Shown here piece by piece: positions 7,668 to 17,186 of a DNA stretch of 64,000 nucleotides. The DNA comes from Pseudaeromonas sharmana (lineage in GTDB: Bacteria; Pseudomonadota; Gammaproteobacteria; Enterobacterales; Aeromonadaceae). The DNA is taken from positions 189,076 through 253,075 of the forward strand of contig NZ_JBHSAF010000006.1 of NCBI RefSeq assembly GCF_042649925.1, written 5' to 3'. A program made the translations under genes and the position numbers. The notes beneath the pieces were generated by a model. That model was not told the DNA's origin and did no database searches. It saw only the letters and a program-made list of their open reading frames with translations. Each line of letters begins with the position of its first letter. Within the stretch, counting starts at the first letter, position 1.

Positions 7668-8984
7668 ATGTCCTTCGAACTTCTGGATCTTGATCCCGCC
7701 CTGCTGCAGGCTGTCGCCGCACAGGGTTTCAGCCGGCCTACCACGATACAGCAACAAGTCATTCCGGTGGCGATGGATGGTCGGGATGTGTTGGCGTCCG
7801 CCCCGACCGGCACCGGTAAGACCGCGGCCTTCTTGCTGCCCTGCATGCAACACCTGCTCGATTACCCGCGTCGCCGTGCCGGTGCGGCTCGCGTGTTGAT
7901 TTTGGCTCCCACCCGCGAACTGGCGCTCCAGATTACCGAACAAGCCAGAGCCTTGGCCCAATATACCCACCTGGTCATAGAAACCATCATCGGCGGTGTC
8001 GAACACGACAAGCAACTTCCGGCACTGACCCAGACCACCGATATCGTCATCGCGACACCAGGTCGCCTGCTCGAATACATTGATGCGGAGAGCTTTGATA
8101 GTCGAGCCATCGAGGTGCTGGTGCTGGATGAAGCTGACCGCATGCTCGACATGGGTTTCATCAAGGATGTCGAACGCATTGCAGGTGAAGCGCGGTGGCG
8201 CAAACAGACATTGCTGTTTTCCGCCACACTCGAAGGCAATGGCCTCAGCCGCTTTGCCAACGAGGTGTTGAAAGATGCGGTCGAATTGCATGCCGACTCG
8301 CCACGCAGCGAGCGGCGCAAGATTCAGCAGCTGATGTATCTGGCCGACTCGCCGGAACACAAGCTGGCACTGTTGGTCCACCTGCTGCGCAGTGAAGACG
8401 TTAAACGCAGTATCATCTTCGTCAAAACCCGCGAGCGTCTGGCCGAGCTGGTCGCGCAACTGAATGCCCAGGGGATCGACTGCGCCTGGATTCGAGGGGA
8501 AATGGAGCAGGAGCGCCGTATTGAAGCCATCCGCCGTTTCCGCGATGAGGAAGTCGCCATCCTGCTGGCCACTGACGTTGCCGCGCGCGGTATCGATCTT
8601 CCGGATGTCAGTCACGTCATCAATTTCGATCTGCCTCGTACCGCCGACGTCTATGTGCACCGCATTGGTCGTACCGCACGAGCCGGTAAACGCGGCACCG
8701 CCATCAGCCTGATTGAAGCGCATGATGTACCTATGCTGGAGCGGATAGAACGCTACACCGAGGAGACGTTACGTCGTCGTGTGATTGACGAATTGCGCCC
8801 GCAGCACAAGATGGCTTCCGCCGGTGGCAAAAAGAAACCTGATGCCAAAAAAGAGAAAAAGAAAGCGCAAAAGAAAGACGAGCAAGAACCGCGCAAGAAG
8901 CAACGCCATCGTGACCTGAAGAACAAGGGCAAGCCTGACTGGGCACGCAAGAAAGCCGCCAAAAATACCACCGAAAGCGCGTAA
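7668..8984 (+). CDS. srmB: ATP-dependent DEAD-box RNA helicase SrmB
   Basis: SrmB helps early 50S ribosomal subunit assembly. The 438-residue protein contains all helicase motifs: the Q-motif region, APTGTGKT (Walker A), PTRELA, TPGRL, DEADRMLDMGF, SAT (FSATLEG), ATDVAARGID and HRIGRTARAG. The C-terminal tail from about residue 375 is lysine/arginine-rich and ends in a QRHRDLKNKGK stretch much like E. coli SrmB. TATAAT at 7627-7632 is a likely -10, though no clear -35 is visible. The divergent partner is trmN6. Confidence 0.96.
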   Translation: MSFELLDLDPALLQAVAAQGFSRPTTIQQQVIPVAMDGRDVLASAPTGTGKTAAFLLPCMQHLLDYPRRRAGAARVLILAPTRELALQITEQARALAQYTHLVIETIIGGVEHDKQLPALTQTTDIVIATPGRLLEYIDAESFDSRAIEVLVLDEADRMLDMGFIKDVERIAGEARWRKQTLLFSATLEGNGLSRFANEVLKDAVELHADSPRSERRKIQQLMYLADSPEHKLALLVHLLRSEDVKRSIIFVKTRERLAELVAQLNAQGIDCAWIRGEMEQERRIEAIRRFRDEEVAILLATDVAARGIDLPDVSHVINFDLPRTADVYVHRIGRTARAGKRGTAISLIEAHDVPMLERIERYTEETLRRRVIDELRPQHKMASAGGKKKPDAKKEKKKAQKKDEQEPRKKQRHRDLKNKGKPDWARKKAAKNTTESA

Positions 8985-8993
8985 CCCCTTCCG

Positions 8994-9016
8994 CCAGCAC
9001 AGCCGGTCTGTGCTGG
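8994..9016 (+). terminator. Hairpin after srmB
   Basis: A nine-base-pair stem, CCAGCACAG with CTGTGCTGG, closes a five-base loop ten bases after the srmB stop. The trailing CCTTCCCT is pyrimidine-rich but not a true T run, so the hairpin may act as a weak terminator or as a transcript stabiliser. Confidence 0.55.
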
Positions 9017-9141
9017 CCTTCCCTGTACCGCCCGCCTGATGACTCCTTGTGAGCCAAGCCGATCTTTAACTGCATAAACATGGGCTTAACAGAAGTACTC
9101 AGCTACATTCAAAGCCTAGATATTCATAAAACGGCGTCTTC

Positions 9142-11910
9142 ATGTCTCTCTTGTCCCGTTTGCGTAATATTCGTCTGGCGACACGCGCCACCCTGCTGTT
9201 TGCCGTCAGCCTGTTGATGGTGATGGGTACCAGCCTGCTGGTCCTTGGCTTTTTCTTCCTGCATTCCATCAGTGATATCGAAAGTCAGCTTCTGGTTCGC
9301 GCCAACCATCAGGCCAGAGAGAGTATCAATCTGCGTCTCGATGAAATGGCGGCACGCAGCATCGACTGGGCATATTGGGATGAAACCTACCGTCTGCTGA
9401 CCTCAGGTGACGAACGCTACGCGCAGCGCAACCTGAACACCGACTCCTTCAAGACGAATGACGTCGATCTGATGTTGTTTCTGGATCGCCGCGGCCAGCC
9501 CAAATTGGCCAGCATGCTCAACCCGCAACGCACTGAGCTGATCGCCGTCAGTGCCGAGCTATCCCAGGAGTTGTTATCTGACGATGGCTTGGGTAGCCGC
9601 ATCCAACACCTGCTGCAACATCCCGATGTCGAACCGCGGCCCATATCAGGCATCATCATGCTGCAAGGCATTCCCTGGAATGTGGCGCTGACGCCGGTGC
9701 TGACTAGCGAATACCAGGGCCCTGTGGCCGGTTGGATGATCTGGGCTCAGGCCATCCCCTCCTTCTTTCCCGCCCGCGTCAGCAAAATATTGACCAGTGA
9801 CGCTGTGTTGAAAGTGGCGACAGACACGGCAGTGCAGCAGCATAAGATCACTCCGCTGCCATCCCCCGATCCGGAGGTCACGCTCTGGCAAGCGGAGCAA
9901 ACCCTGTTTGCCGCCAGCGATATACGGGATCTCAATCAGCACAGAGCCATGCGACTCGAAACTTCGTCACCACGCCTGATCTATCGCGCCGGCCAGTTGT
10001 CGATGAAAGTCCTGCTGGCGGTCAATCTACTGGGTGGCGGTCTGTTGCTGATCCTGTTTTTGCGGCTGTTCCGGCAACATATCACCGCCCGGTTTCAAGC
10101 ACTGGAACAGGGTCTGCGCAAACTGGCTTACGACAACTGGAGCACGCCACTGGCTATCGACGGCAAGGATGAGGTGGCCCTTGCAAGCCAGGTCATCAAT
10201 CAGCTGCTCGCTTCCAGAGAGAGTTCCAATCTGGAGCTCCAGGAGATAGAGCAGAAATTCTCGGCTATCTACCAGCACAGCGCAGCCGGCATCATGATGT
10301 TGCATCAAGGCATGATCATGAACATGAACCAGACAGCGCTACAACTGCTTGACTATCGTCACGCCCCGCCACTGGGTCAACCGTTCAGCCAACTGCTGCC
10401 AGAGGATCAGCCTGATGAACCCTATAGTTCGTCACGCTTCCAGCAAATGCTGCAACTGGGGCAACACCATTTCGAATGGGAACTGGTCACCCGCAACGGT
10501 TCCCGACTGCCATGCGAGATCCAGCTGGTTGCGTTGCGTCACGCCGATCATGACAGCTGGCTACTGACCATGATCGACATTACCGAGCGCCGCAACACCG
10601 AGAGTAAAATTAAACGGCTCAGTTTGTACGACACCTTGACCGGATTGCTGAATCGTCATCAACTACAAGCCATCATCAACCAGGACCTTGCCGAACGCGA
10701 GCATCACGGCAAAGCACAGCCCTTTGGCCTCCTGCACCTCGACATCATTCATTTCAAGCACATCAACGATACCTTCGGCCACGAGATCGGGGACCAGCTG
10801 TTGCAGGAGATAGCGCGCCGCTTGAGCCGCCTCTGCCCGCAACAGATCCTGGCGCGCATCGCCGCAGATGAATTCGTCCTCTATTTGCCGCAACTGGAAA
10901 GTCTGTTTGCCACGATGCGCCTGGCCAAGCGCTTACAACATGCCCTCATCGCCCCCTTGCGTATTGAACATCAGGAATTGCAGGTCGTAATCTGTATTGG
11001 CGTAGTCGTCGGACGACAAGAGTTTCATACGGCAGAGGAAGTCCTGCGTTGCACCGATTACGCCCTGGGCAAGGCCAAGCAAGGCCCTCTTTCTATCCGC
11101 TTGTTTACGCAGCGCCTGTATCAGGAAGCCATCGAGTCGATGATGATAAAGCGCGATCTGCCGCAGGCTATCCGTCAAGATCAACTGATGGTCTGGTTCC
11201 AACCGATCGTCGATAGCCATACTGAGCAGGTGGTCGGCCTGGAGGCCTTGGTACGCTGGAAACACCCCAAACTGGGGTTTGTTTCACCCGCCAAATTCAT
11301 CCCCATTGCCGAACAGGGACACCTGGTCATCGAGCTGGGCGAGAAGGTGCTGCAGTTAGCCTGCGACTATGCGGTGCAGCTCAACCAGTGTCGAGAAAAA
11401 CGCCAACTGCCGCCATTGATTACCCACGTCAACCTGTCGGCTCGCCACTTCGCCAGCCCGCGTTTACTGCCGTTGCTGGAACACACGCTCGCCTGCAGCG
11501 GGCTCCCGGCCAGCCAGCTGGCCATCGAGATCACCGAAACCACCCTGCTTGCATCACCGCGAGATGCCATTCGACGTATGCATGCCATCCGCCAATTGGG
11601 CATTCACCTGGCGTTGGATGATTTTGGTACCGGCTATTCGGCACTCAATACCCTCTGCCAGTATCCGATAGACATGGTGAAGCTGGACCGCAGCTTCGTG
11701 TTACGGCTGATGGAGGGTCAACAGGGCGAGCTGCTGGTCAGAGCCATCATCAATATGGCGCGGGATCTCGGCCTGGATGTCATTGCCGAGGGCGTGGAAC
11801 TCGCCTCCCAGCGGGATAAGCTGGTGGCGCTGGGTATCCGCGAGATCCAGGGTTACTACTACTATCGCCCCATGTCCGGCGAAGCGTTGGCGAACCTCAA
11901 CGCCTGCTAG
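9142..11910 (+). CDS. Membrane c-di-GMP protein: CHASE4-PAS-GGDEF(degenerate)-EAL
   Basis: This 922-residue protein has a membrane segment at about 17-40, a periplasmic CHASE4-type sensor (SIDWAYWDETYRLL near residue 73), and a second membrane segment near 293-313. A PAS domain at about 375-490, a GGDEF domain from about 494 and an EAL domain from about 690 follow. The diguanylate cyclase signature reads AADEF at residues 574-578 instead of GGDEF, so synthesis is probably lost. The EAL site looks complete: EAL at 701, NLSARHF, EITET, DDFGTGYS, KLDRSF and AEGVE. The likely net role is a sensor-controlled c-di-GMP phosphodiesterase, with the GGDEF domain perhaps acting as a GTP sensor. The signal is unknown. 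The gene stands alone. Confidence 0.9.
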   Translation: MSLLSRLRNIRLATRATLLFAVSLLMVMGTSLLVLGFFFLHSISDIESQLLVRANHQARESINLRLDEMAARSIDWAYWDETYRLLTSGDERYAQRNLNTDSFKTNDVDLMLFLDRRGQPKLASMLNPQRTELIAVSAELSQELLSDDGLGSRIQHLLQHPDVEPRPISGIIMLQGIPWNVALTPVLTSEYQGPVAGWMIWAQAIPSFFPARVSKILTSDAVLKVATDTAVQQHKITPLPSPDPEVTLWQAEQTLFAASDIRDLNQHRAMRLETSSPRLIYRAGQLSMKVLLAVNLLGGGLLLILFLRLFRQHITARFQALEQGLRKLAYDNWSTPLAIDGKDEVALASQVINQLLASRESSNLELQEIEQKFSAIYQHSAAGIMMLHQGMIMNMNQTALQLLDYRHAPPLGQPFSQLLPEDQPDEPYSSSRFQQMLQLGQHHFEWELVTRNGSRLPCEIQLVALRHADHDSWLLTMIDITERRNTESKIKRLSLYDTLTGLLNRHQLQAIINQDLAEREHHGKAQPFGLLHLDIIHFKHINDTFGHEIGDQLLQEIARRLSRLCPQQILARIAADEFVLYLPQLESLFATMRLAKRLQHALIAPLRIEHQELQVVICIGVVVGRQEFHTAEEVLRCTDYALGKAKQGPLSIRLFTQRLYQEAIESMMIKRDLPQAIRQDQLMVWFQPIVDSHTEQVVGLEALVRWKHPKLGFVSPAKFIPIAEQGHLVIELGEKVLQLACDYAVQLNQCREKRQLPPLITHVNLSARHFASPRLLPLLEHTLACSGLPASQLAIEITETTLLASPRDAIRRMHAIRQLGIHLALDDFGTGYSALNTLCQYPIDMVKLDRSFVLRLMEGQQGELLVRAIINMARDLGLDVIAEGVELASQRDKLVALGIREIQGYYYYRPMSGEALANLNAC

Positions 11911-11963
11911 TCAACAAACGAGGCCTGGATCTCGGCGGCGCAGTGCAGGCAAGATGAACATGA

Positions 11964-11999
11964 CCCACTTGGGGCGGCAGACATACCACCCCAAGTGGG
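11964..11999. repeat. 11-bp inverted repeat in the EAL gene-yaaA gap
   Basis: CCCACTTGGGG (11964-11974) and CCCCAAGTGGG (11989-11999) form a perfect stem with a 14-base loop between two convergent genes. It has no T run. It may be a transcript 3' structure or a mobile repeat. No second copy was noticed in the window. Confidence 0.55.
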
Positions 12000-12021
12000 G
12001 TTGCGGTGTGTGAGTCAACGG

Positions 12022-12042
12022 GAGCGCTCAGCGCTCTTTGTT
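12022..12042 (+). terminator. Probable terminator of the CHASE4-EAL gene
   Basis: GAGCGC and GCGCTC around TCA, followed by TTTGTT, form a short stem-loop 110 bases after the stop codon. The stem is only six base pairs. Confidence 0.55.
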
Positions 12043-12096
12043 AAGCCAACAGGAGTGCGGCCCGAGCCAGTTCCGCTGTTCGCGGTGAACGCAAGA

Positions 12097-12876
12097 TCAT
12101 GCCGACTGCTCTGCCCGCCGGAAGAGAGGACGTAACGGCGTCGACAGCTCGGGAATGTAACGATAGCCTGCCAGATCAAAATCCAGCAAACCCTCGGCGC
12201 GATCGATACCCTGAGTCAAGGCATAGCGACACATGAGACCACGCGCCTTCTTGGCATAAAAACTGATGATCTTGTAGCGTCCGTTCTTCTCATCCTCAAA
12301 TACCGGAGAGATAACCTCAGCCTGCAGTCTGGCTACACGCACCGCCTTGAAATACTCCTCCGACGCCAGATTTACCAGCACCCTGGCAGACAGATGCTGT
12401 AACTCCTGGTTCAGCAAATCGGTGATGGTGTCCCCCCAGAACGCATAGAGATGGCGGCCCTGCGCATTCTCCAGCGCAGTGCCCATCTCCAGCCGGTATG
12501 GCAACATCAAATCCAGTGGTCGAAGAACGCCATACAGACCCGAGAGGATGCGCAAGTGTGATTGTGCCCGCTGCAACGCCTCGGTACCGAGCGTCTCTAC
12601 CTGCAAACCGGTGTAGACATCCCCCTTAAAAGCAAACAGCGCCGGACGCGCTGCCGGCGGTTGTAACGGCAATGCCCACTCAGCAAAACGGGCCGCGTTC
12701 AACCCGGCCAGTTTATCGCTGATACTCATCAGCGAGGCTAATTGTGCCGGAGTGAGCTGCCGGCAAAGGGCCACCAGCTCACTGGCCTGCGCTAACAATT
12801 CCGGCTGGGTGACCGGGGTCTCCGGCAGCGGCGAAGAATAATCCAGCGTCTTCGCCGGCGAGATCACCATCAACAT
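12097..12876 (-). CDS. yaaA: Peroxide stress protein YaaA
   Basis: The 259-residue protein belongs to the YaaA/UPF0246 family, which binds DNA and lowers free intracellular iron during hydrogen peroxide stress in E. coli. The N-terminal MLMVISPAKTLDY, FKGDVYTGL, HLRILSGLYGVLRPLDLM and SFYAKKARGLM segments are family hallmarks. It lies 19 bases downstream of pilU on the same strand and may be cotranscribed with pilTU, though no functional link is known. Confidence 0.95.
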   Translation of the reverse strand: MLMVISPAKTLDYSSPLPETPVTQPELLAQASELVALCRQLTPAQLASLMSISDKLAGLNAARFAEWALPLQPPAARPALFAFKGDVYTGLQVETLGTEALQRAQSHLRILSGLYGVLRPLDLMLPYRLEMGTALENAQGRHLYAFWGDTITDLLNQELQHLSARVLVNLASEEYFKAVRVARLQAEVISPVFEDEKNGRYKIISFYAKKARGLMCRYALTQGIDRAEGLLDFDLAGYRYIPELSTPLRPLFRRAEQSA

Positions 12877-12895
12877 CGGTAGCTATCCTCAATGG

Positions 12896-14002
12896 TTAGT
12901 CGAGCGTCACGTTATTGAGCATGCCTCCGTCGGCTGCGACCCCACCATCGAGCTTGATCATCAGACGGACATCGTTGGCCGAGTCGGCATGCGCCAGGGC
13001 CTCGTTATAACCGATAACGCCTTGACGGAACAGGTCAAACAGCGATTGGTCGAAGGTGACCATGCCCTGTTCCCGCGACTTGCTCATCACCTCTTTCAGG
13101 CGATGCAGCTCACCCTTCATGACGATGTCCTTGACCAGAGGGGTATTGACCAGCAGCTCGAACGCTGCCCGGCGCCCCTGTCCATCTCGGGTCGGGATCA
13201 GCTGTTGTGCCACTATCCCCTTGAGATTACAGGAGAGATCGTACAGTAGTTGACGATGCTTCTCCTGCGGCACCAGGTGCATGATCCGCTCCAGCGCCTG
13301 GTTGGCGTTGTTGGCGTGTAACGTGGCCATGCACAAGTGACCGGTCTCGGCAAACGACAGGGCAAACTCCATCGTCTCCTGCGAGCGGATTTCACCGATC
13401 AATATGACATCCGGAGCCTGACGCAAGGCACTCTTCAGTGCCGCATCAAACGATTCGGTATCCGTCCCCACCTCACGCTGCGTAATCAGGGAGCGTCCGT
13501 GATGATGAACGAATTCGACGGGATCCTCGATCGTCAGTATGTGTCCATCCGTCGTCCGGTTGCGATAGCCGATCATGGCGGCCTGGGTCGTCGACTTACC
13601 TGCTCCCGTCGCCCCGACAAACAGTAACAGTCCACGCTTGGCAACACCCAGCTCGCGCAGGATGCCAGGCAGGAATAGCTCCTCGATGGTCGGAATTTCG
13701 GTCACGATGCGGCGACAGACCATCCCCGGCGAGCCCATCTGCCAAAAGCAGCTGACACGAAAACGCCCGAGATCCGGGCGTTGGATGGCAAAGTTGGCCT
13801 CATACGACTGGCAGTAACGCTCGAACAACGCCGGCGTCATGATTTCGCGAATGAACTCCAGCACCATGCCATCATCCAGCTTGACGTTGCCCAGCGCCGT
13901 CAGGCGACCGTTCACCTTGAGACAAGGCTCAATACCGTTCGACAGGAACAGGTCCGACCCCTTCTGGTCGATTAATACCCGTAACAAACCATCAATTTTC
14001 AT
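12896..14002 (-). CDS. pilU: Type IV pilus retraction accessory ATPase PilU
   Basis: PilU is a PilT paralogue that assists pilus retraction under load from the cytoplasmic face of the pilus machine. The 368-residue protein has Walker A GATGAGKST, an Asp box, Walker B with LIGEIRSQET, and the His box TGHLCMATLH. The C-terminal tail is longer than in PilT, as is usual for PilU. It follows pilT with a nine-base gap. The extension ATPase and the pilin are encoded 12 kb away at pilA-D. Confidence 0.95.
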   Translation of the reverse strand: MKIDGLLRVLIDQKGSDLFLSNGIEPCLKVNGRLTALGNVKLDDGMVLEFIREIMTPALFERYCQSYEANFAIQRPDLGRFRVSCFWQMGSPGMVCRRIVTEIPTIEELFLPGILRELGVAKRGLLLFVGATGAGKSTTQAAMIGYRNRTTDGHILTIEDPVEFVHHHGRSLITQREVGTDTESFDAALKSALRQAPDVILIGEIRSQETMEFALSFAETGHLCMATLHANNANQALERIMHLVPQEKHRQLLYDLSCNLKGIVAQQLIPTRDGQGRRAAFELLVNTPLVKDIVMKGELHRLKEVMSKSREQGMVTFDQSLFDLFRQGVIGYNEALAHADSANDVRLMIKLDGGVAADGGMLNNVTLD

Positions 14003-14011
14003 CGGTTATCC

Positions 14012-15046
14012 TTAGATGCTGTTAGGGTCCATCGCCTTGGCCTTAGCGTCCGCGACCGACACCTGACCACGGGAAACCAGCTGTTTCAGGCATTGATCCA
14101 TGGTCTGCATACCGTGAATCATCCCGGTCTGGATAACGGAATACATCTGGGCAATCTTGTCTTCGCGGATCAGGTTCCGGATAGCAGGAATACCGATCAT
14201 GATCTCGTGCGCCGCCACCCGACCACCGCCAATCTTCTTCAACAGCGTCTGGGATATAACGGCACGCAACGATTCTGACAGCATGGAGCGCACCATGTCT
14301 TTTTCCGCCCCCGGGAACACGTCGATGATACGGTCGATGGTTTTCGCCGCCGAGCTGGTGTGCAGGGTACCGAATACCAGGTGACCGGTTTCAGCCGCCG
14401 TCAGCGCCAGGCGGATGGTTTCGAGGTCCCGCATTTCACCGACCAGAATGATATCCGGGTCTTCACGCAGTGCCGAGCGCAGGGCGTTACTGAAATTCAG
14501 CGTGTCGCGATGCACTTCACGCTGGTTAATCAGGCTGCGTTTATTTTCATGCAGGAATTCGATGGGGTCTTCAATCGTCAGAATATGGTGATGGAAGTTG
14601 TCATTGATGTAGTCGATCATCGCCGCCAGTGTGGTGGACTTACCCGAACCGGTCGGCCCGGTGACAAGAACCAGCCCGCGAGGATACTCGCAGATGGGCC
14701 GGAATATCTCCGGAGCACTCAACTCTTCGAGCGTCAGCACTGTACTGGGAATGGTACGGAACACCGCGGCGACACCCCGGTTCTGATGGAAGGCGTTAAC
14801 CCGGAAACGCGCCAGATTCGGTACCGCAAACGAGAAGTCGACCTCCAGGTTCTCTTCCAGCTCTTTGCGCTGATGATCGTTCATGATGTCGTAAATCAGG
14901 CTGTGCACCTGACGGTGCTCCAGCGCCGGCAGATTGATCTTGCGAACATCGCCATCAACCCGAATCATCGGAGGCACACCGGCAGAGAGGTGTAGATCCG
15001 AGGCTTTATGCTTTACACTGAACGCCAATAATTCTGTGATATCCAT
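14012..15046 (-). CDS. pilT: Type IV pilus retraction ATPase PilT
   Basis: PilT is a hexameric motor that depolymerises pili for twitching motility, adhesion and DNA uptake. The 344-residue length is standard. Walker A is GPTGSGKST, the Asp box ILTIEDPIEF, Walker B LVGEMRDLET and the His box TGHLVFGTLHTSSA. The AIRNLIREDK motif (AIRNLIRE signature), essential for retraction, is intact. It starts 43 bases from the divergent yggS gene, the usual arrangement in gammaproteobacteria. Confidence 0.97.
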   Translation of the reverse strand: MDITELLAFSVKHKASDLHLSAGVPPMIRVDGDVRKINLPALEHRQVHSLIYDIMNDHQRKELEENLEVDFSFAVPNLARFRVNAFHQNRGVAAVFRTIPSTVLTLEELSAPEIFRPICEYPRGLVLVTGPTGSGKSTTLAAMIDYINDNFHHHILTIEDPIEFLHENKRSLINQREVHRDTLNFSNALRSALREDPDIILVGEMRDLETIRLALTAAETGHLVFGTLHTSSAAKTIDRIIDVFPGAEKDMVRSMLSESLRAVISQTLLKKIGGGRVAAHEIMIGIPAIRNLIREDKIAQMYSVIQTGMIHGMQTMDQCLKQLVSRGQVSVADAKAKAMDPNSI

Positions 15047-15089
15047 GTGTTATCCACTCTTGTTACGTCAATCTGGACGAAAAAACAGC

Positions 15090-15791
15090 ATGAGCGACAT
15101 TGCCCACCATCTACAACAGGTCCAGGCACAAATTGCCACCGCCGCCGGCAAGGCCGGACGTGCGCCTGACGAGATCCAGTTGCTGGCAGTCAGCAAAACC
15201 AAACCCCTGAGCGCAATCCAGGAGGCCTACGCGGCAGGACAACGCCGATTTGGCGAATCCTATGCACAGGAGGCTGTACTCAAGGTACAAGCCGCCCAAG
15301 CCGCAGGACTGGAAATCGAATGGCACTTTATCGGCCCGTTACAGTCCAACAAGACCCGTCCGGTTGCCGCACACTTCGACTGGGTCGATAGTGTCGACAG
15401 ATTGAAAATCGCCGAACGGCTCAACGAGCAACGCCCCGATAGCCTTCCACCGCTGAATGTCTGTATCCAGGTGAATATTAGCGGAGAAAGCCAGAAATCG
15501 GGTACAACCGACGCCGCAGTTTTCGATCTGGCGCGAGCAATCAGTGCTCTGCCCCGACTGAGGCTGCGTGGGTTGATGGCCATCGCCGAGAATACCGACG
15601 ATGAAGGAGCCATTCAGCGCAGTTTTTCACAACTTCATGATCTTTTCGTGCATCTGCACGAATCTTTCCCGTCCATGGATACCCTCTCCATGGGCATGAC
15701 CCAGGATCTCGAGATCGCAGTAGCCAGTGGCAGCACCCAGGTGCGCATCGGTACCGCAATTTTCGGGGCAAGAGAATACAGGCAGGAATAA
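15090..15791 (+). CDS. yggS: PLP homeostasis protein YggS (PLPBP family)
   Basis: YggS carries pyridoxal 5'-phosphate and balances vitamin B6 and amino acid pools; it has no known enzyme activity. The PLP lysine lies in LLAVSKTKP (about residue 36). Further family motifs are RRFGESYAQEA, EWHFIGPLQSNK, and the phosphate-binding SMGMTQDLEIAVASGSTQVR near the C-terminus. The start at 15090 (MSDIAHHLQQ) gives 233 residues, against 234 in E. coli. The frame is open further upstream, but that part overlaps pilT. It leads the operon yggS-proC-yggT-yggU, and its stop overlaps the proC start. Confidence 0.95.
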   Translation: MSDIAHHLQQVQAQIATAAGKAGRAPDEIQLLAVSKTKPLSAIQEAYAAGQRRFGESYAQEAVLKVQAAQAAGLEIEWHFIGPLQSNKTRPVAAHFDWVDSVDRLKIAERLNEQRPDSLPPLNVCIQVNISGESQKSGTTDAAVFDLARAISALPRLRLRGLMAIAENTDDEGAIQRSFSQLHDLFVHLHESFPSMDTLSMGMTQDLEIAVASGSTQVRIGTAIFGAREYRQE

Positions 15792-16615
15792 TGGAACAAC
15801 GCAATATCGCTTTTATCGGTGGCGGCAATATGGCCCGCAGCCTGGTGAGTGGATTGATTCACGCCGGCTACCCTGCAGCATGCATCCGGGTCACGGATCT
15901 GGATCAGGATAAACTCGATGCCTTACAGCAGGAGTTTGGTGTCCAGACCTTTCTCGATAATTTCGCTGCGGCAGACGGTGCCGACGTGCTGGTGCTGGCG
16001 GTCAAACCCCAATACATGGCCGAAGCGCTCGACGAGCTGACCGAACGTCTCGGTACCTATGGCGAGCGGCTGGTGATCTCGATTGCAGCCGGGATCAGCG
16101 TCACCCGTCTGAGCGCCCTGCTGGGCGGCCATCGCCGTATCGTCCGTTGCATGCCAAACACGCCGGCCTTGATTGGTCTTGGCATGACAGGGCTGTTCGC
16201 CGATCCCAGTGTCCCGGTTGCCGATTGCGGCTTCGCTGAAAGCATGCTGCAGTCCGTCGGCAAGACGGTCTGGGTTGGAACTGAGTCCGGGATCAACAGC
16301 GTGATTGCAGCATCTGGTTCGGCCCCGGCCTACTTCTTCCTGTTCATGGAGGCCATGGCGGCTGAAGCCCAGCGCATGGGCTTCTCGGCAGAACAGGCAC
16401 GCCTGCTGGTGCAACAAACCGCCCTCGGCGCGGCCCAGATGGTGGTCGATAATCCGCAGTTGGAACTGGCAACCCTGCGTGCCCAGGTCACCTCAAAGGG
16501 GGGCACGACGGCAGAAGCAATTCGCTCTTTTGAAGAGCAGGGGTTGGCCAACATGGTCAGCACCGCCATGCAGGCCGCCGTAACGCGCGCCGAAGAGATG
16601 GAAACACTGTTCTGA
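15791..16615 (+). CDS. proC: Pyrroline-5-carboxylate reductase
   Basis: ProC reduces pyrroline-5-carboxylate to proline with NAD(P)H. The 274-residue protein begins with a Rossmann motif, FIGGGNMARSLVSGL, and has VLAVKPQYM, the RCMPNTPALIGLG segment and the C-terminal signature TSKGGTTAEAI. The ATG overlaps the yggS stop by one base (TAATG), indicating coupled translation. Confidence 0.97.
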   Translation: MEQRNIAFIGGGNMARSLVSGLIHAGYPAACIRVTDLDQDKLDALQQEFGVQTFLDNFAAADGADVLVLAVKPQYMAEALDELTERLGTYGERLVISIAAGISVTRLSALLGGHRRIVRCMPNTPALIGLGMTGLFADPSVPVADCGFAESMLQSVGKTVWVGTESGINSVIAASGSAPAYFFLFMEAMAAEAQRMGFSAEQARLLVQQTALGAAQMVVDNPQLELATLRAQVTSKGGTTAEAIRSFEEQGLANMVSTAMQAAVTRAEEMETLF

Positions 16616-16624
16616 GGTCGCACT

Positions 16625-17185
16625 ATGACGCAAACCCTGATTTTTCTCGTTTCAACCCTGTTTGATCTGTACCTGATGGTCGTGCTGCTGCGGGTCTGGC
16701 TGCAGTGGGCACGCGCCGACTTTTATAACCCGCTGAGCCAGTTCACCGTCAAGGCCACCCATCCGATACTGGCGCCACTGCGTCGTATCATTCCCTCGCT
16801 GGGTGGCCTGGATCTGGCCGGCATCGTGCTGGCATGGCTGGTCTCGCTGCTGAAGTTTGTGACATTAAGCCTGCTGTTGGGGGGGTTACCGCAGATCAGC
16901 GTGCTCCTGATCTTCAGTGTACTGCTGGTGCTGAAACAGGCGGGCTCCCTGCTGTTCTGGATCCTGGTCGTTCGTGCCATCCTCAGTTGGGTCAGTCAGG
17001 GGCGTAACCCGTTTGACTTTGTGCTGATTCAACTGACCGAGCCGCTGCTGTCACCGATCCGCCGCATCATTCCACCGCTTGGCGGGCTGGATCTGTCGGT
17101 GTTGGTCCTGTTCCTGCTGCTGCAGGCGCTGAATGTGTTTTTGTCGAACTCCGGCTGGTTCGGCATGATCTGGCAACAGCTCTAG
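16625..17185 (+). CDS. yggT: YggT family inner-membrane protein
   Basis: The 186-residue hydrophobic protein is made of two YGGT repeats, each with a membrane helix and the motif PL-hydrophobic-PIRRIIPxLGGLDL (APLRRIIPSLGGLDL, then SPIRRIIPPLGGLDL). It has four to five membrane segments. The molecular role is not established. Family members have been tied to osmotic tolerance in bacteria and to thylakoid biogenesis in plants. It lies in the yggS-proC operon, nine bases after proC. Confidence 0.93.
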   Translation: MTQTLIFLVSTLFDLYLMVVLLRVWLQWARADFYNPLSQFTVKATHPILAPLRRIIPSLGGLDLAGIVLAWLVSLLKFVTLSLLLGGLPQISVLLIFSVLLVLKQAGSLLFWILVVRAILSWVSQGRNPFDFVLIQLTEPLLSPIRRIIPPLGGLDLSVLVLFLLLQALNVFLSNSGWFGMIWQQL

Positions 17186-17186
17186 C

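Noticed and set aside
7626..8723. 365-codon open frame antisense to srmB
   Set aside because: Covers the helicase core on the opposite strand with no protein motifs of its own.
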